DNA of 6,408 nt from CADEEN01 sp035716845 (GTDB lineage Bacteria; Pseudomonadota; Gammaproteobacteria; Burkholderiales; Burkholderiaceae_C). Below, one piece after another: positions 5,197-6,408 of this stretch. A program made the position numbers and the translations under genes. The notes under the pieces are model-generated. The model did not search any database, was not told the DNA's origin, and saw nothing but the letters and a program-made list of their open reading frames with translations. Numbering within the stretch: position 1 is the stretch's first letter; each line of letters begins with the position of its first letter. Where the stretch lies: the NCBI GenBank assembly GCA_035716845.1, contig DASTJE010000119.1, positions 1-6,408 of the forward strand, given 5' to 3'.

Positions 5197-6105
5197 TCAG
5201 CCTCCCGCGGCCCCGTGCACGTTCCAGCGCATCAGGAAGTGATCATTGGCCTCGTCGATCACCGCAAACCCGTGCTTGTGCCAGAAGGCCAGCGCCGGAC
5301 GGTTGTGGCGATACACATGCAGTTCGAGCGCACTGTCCGCGGCGCAGGCGTCGCGGATGACCGCCTGAACGAGAGCCGATCCGATGCCTCTGCGCTGGAC
5401 CTGAGGCGCGAGCAGCAAGGCATCGACCCGGATCAGCTCGGGTTCGCGCTCGACCTTCACGAACCCGACCTCGGCACCATCGATCACGATCACTCTCCCC
5501 GAGGAGGACTCGGCATCTTGCAGACACTTGGCACGCATGCGATCCGTGGCCCACCGCTTTCCGGCGCCCTCGACCAGGGGCCGCGCACTGACCTCGGCCA
5601 GCCCGTAGATCAACGCGGCGTCGCCCGCCGCCGACGGGCGCAGATGGAATGCGGGATGCCCCCCGCCGACCGGGACCCGCGCGGCACCCGGGCCGCTGTC
5701 GTCCTGCGGAGCGGGCGCCGGCTGCACGCTGTCCACCTCGAGCGTCCTGAACTCGCCCGGCATCACGATCTCGAGCAGTTCGACGTCGGCGCTGTGGCCC
5801 AACTCGCGGTGCCGGATGCCCGGCGGCTGGTGCACGCACGAGCCGGCCTCGAGGCGCACGGCGCCCTGCCCCTCGTACTCGAACTCGATCCAGCCCTTCA
5901 GCACGTAGACCAGCTGGAACGTCGTCTCGTGCAGATGCGGCTGGCTCGCGAACTCGGTGCCCGCGGCGGCGCGGATGACGTGCGCGACCACGCGGCCCTC
6001 GGTGGCCTGCCTGAGCCCCAAGTCCCGGTACTCGAAGAACGAGCGCAGGCCGCGCTCGAAGACGGCGTCGCTGGCGTGGGCGACGACGAAGCCGCGCGTG
6101 GTCAT
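5197..6105 (-). CDS. Cupin-GNAT fusion protein
   Basis: 302 residues with two domains. Residues 1-120 form a single cupin barrel: motif 1 has H57-L-H59-E and ends YVLKG (67-71), motif 2 is GSCVHQPPGIRH (88-99) with His99. The usual glutamate ligand is Gln64. A loose Pro/Gly/Ala-rich linker spans about 121-150. Residues 153-295 form a GNAT N-acyltransferase: QVQRRGIGSAL (235-245) is the acetyl-CoA loop, and NRPALAFWHKHGF (268-280) is the typical alpha4/beta7 region. The cupin may sense or bind a small ligand while the GNAT part acetylates an amine; both substrates are unknown. The start has AGGAGG six bases upstream (6112-6117); a longer frame to 6201 is arginine-rich and rejected. By hand count the GNAT half is about 65% GC against 70% for the cupin half, and it has an AGA codon and other less usual codons, which hints at a separate origin. 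It follows a second cupin gene on the same strand. Confidence 0.88.
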   Translation of the reverse strand: MTTRGFVVAHASDAVFERGLRSFFEYRDLGLRQATEGRVVAHVIRAAAGTEFASQPHLHETTFQLVYVLKGWIEFEYEGQGAVRLEAGSCVHQPPGIRHRELGHSADVELLEIVMPGEFRTLEVDSVQPAPAPQDDSGPGAARVPVGGGHPAFHLRPSAAGDAALIYGLAEVSARPLVEGAGKRWATDRMRAKCLQDAESSSGRVIVIDGAEVGFVKVEREPELIRVDALLLAPQVQRRGIGSALVQAVIRDACAADSALELHVYRHNRPALAFWHKHGFAVIDEANDHFLMRWNVHGAAGG

Positions 6106-6216
6106 CGGTGGCCTCCTGTGCGCTGGATGGGGCGGCCGCGCCCGATGGCGTGGCATGCGCCGGCAGCGACGGATCCTAAGCGCGTTCCCGCGTCCGGCCA
6201 CAGCCCCGCCGAGGCG
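6106..6216. other. Gap between the two cupin genes
   Basis: 111 bases. Besides the ribosome site of the cupin-GNAT gene, only a weak -10-like TAGGAT on the minus strand (near 6172-6178) is visible, without a fitting -35. No hairpin terminator is obvious, so the two genes may share a transcript. Confidence 0.4.
6112..6117 (-). promoter_or_regulatory. Shine-Dalgarno fixing the cupin-GNAT start
   Basis: AGGAGG on the minus strand, six bases before the ATG at 6105. It decides for MTTRGF as the N-terminus over the longer arginine- and proline-rich frame that begins at 6201. Confidence 0.75.
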
Positions 6217-6408
6217 CTACCTGGGCTCGAACATCACCAGCTTGCAGGGGGCCGCGCCGATGTTCTGCACCGCGTGGGAGGCGATGGGGCCCTGCACCCC
6301 CGCGCGCCCGGCCATCGGCGCACTGTCCTGCGTCGTGCCGTCGGGCATGAAGAAGCGCAGCCTGCAGTCCGTCAGGAAGTAGGTGGCGGCGGCAGGGTGC
6401 GAATGGAC
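6217..6408 (-). CDS. Small cupin-domain protein, C-terminal part (partial)
   Basis: The last 63 codons of a minus-strand gene entering from the right edge; it ends in TAG at 6219-6217. The visible part begins VHSHPAAATYFLTD, runs through FFMPDG, and ends with SHAVQNIG, then CKLVMFEPR. HSH followed by a strand and turn, then SHAVQNIG at the end, is the pattern of small single-domain cupins, where the first two His and the later His bind a metal. Function is unknown. It lies 111 bases upstream of the cupin-GNAT gene on the same strand. Unlike that protein, it belongs to the short beta-barrel type ending in an ELK/FEPR-like strand. The start and N-terminus are outside the window. Confidence 0.75.
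   Translation of the reverse strand, partial: VHSHPAAATYFLTDCRLRFFMPDGTTQDSAPMAGRAGVQGPIASHAVQNIGAAPCKLVMFEPR

Noticed and set aside
6106..6201. N-terminal extension of the cupin-GNAT protein to 6201
   Set aside because: Arg/Pro-rich stretch without a ribosome site; the ATG at 6105 has a perfect AGGAGG.
1..6408. CRISPR array, insertion sequence, tRNA or rRNA
   Set aside because: I looked for regular direct repeats, transposase-like proteins with terminal inverted repeats, and tRNA-like ends and saw none.

Overview
The window is GC-rich (roughly 70% by eye) and reads like a chromosome segment from a betaproteobacterium, probably Burkholderiales. That placement rests on base composition, on the rhizobial/betaproteobacterial Hup-type hydrolase-free hydrogenase sequences, and on the cupin and OsmC neighbours; it is inference, since no rRNA or other taxonomic marker is present.

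The left half (1-3031, minus strand) is the start of an uptake [NiFe]-hydrogenase operon: hupS (small subunit, 3031 to 1961), then hupL (large subunit, 1947 to 151), then the first 25 codons of a secreted protein that looks like the nickel permease HupE and runs off the left edge. HupS carries the Tat signal, all cysteine ligands of the O2-tolerant [4Fe-3S] proximal cluster, and a C-terminal membrane anchor. HupL has both cysteine pairs of the NiFe site and a cleavable C-terminal tail. Together they would oxidise H2 at the periplasmic face of the inner membrane and pass electrons to a cytochrome b. That cytochrome gene (hupC/hoxZ), normally next to hupL, is not in the visible part.

The divergent gap 3032-3336 holds the likely control region: a good sigma-54 (-24/-12) candidate reading toward hupS, an imperfect inverted repeat about 110 bp upstream of its predicted start, and a pair of GTGGCCAC palindromes closer to the gene on the other side.

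The right half is a set of apparently unrelated accessory genes: a plus-strand alpha/beta hydrolase (3337-4542); a convergent minus-strand OsmC peroxidase (4990 to 4571) separated from it by a hairpin over the hydrolase stop codon; a minus-strand protein fusing a cupin to a GNAT acetyltransferase (6105 to 5197); and the C-terminal end of a second small cupin (6217-6408, minus) entering from the right edge.

I see no mobile element, CRISPR array, tRNA or rRNA. The hydrogenase is a known system. The least ordinary items are the cupin-GNAT fusion, the gene order after hupL, and the undescribed control elements in the divergent gap.
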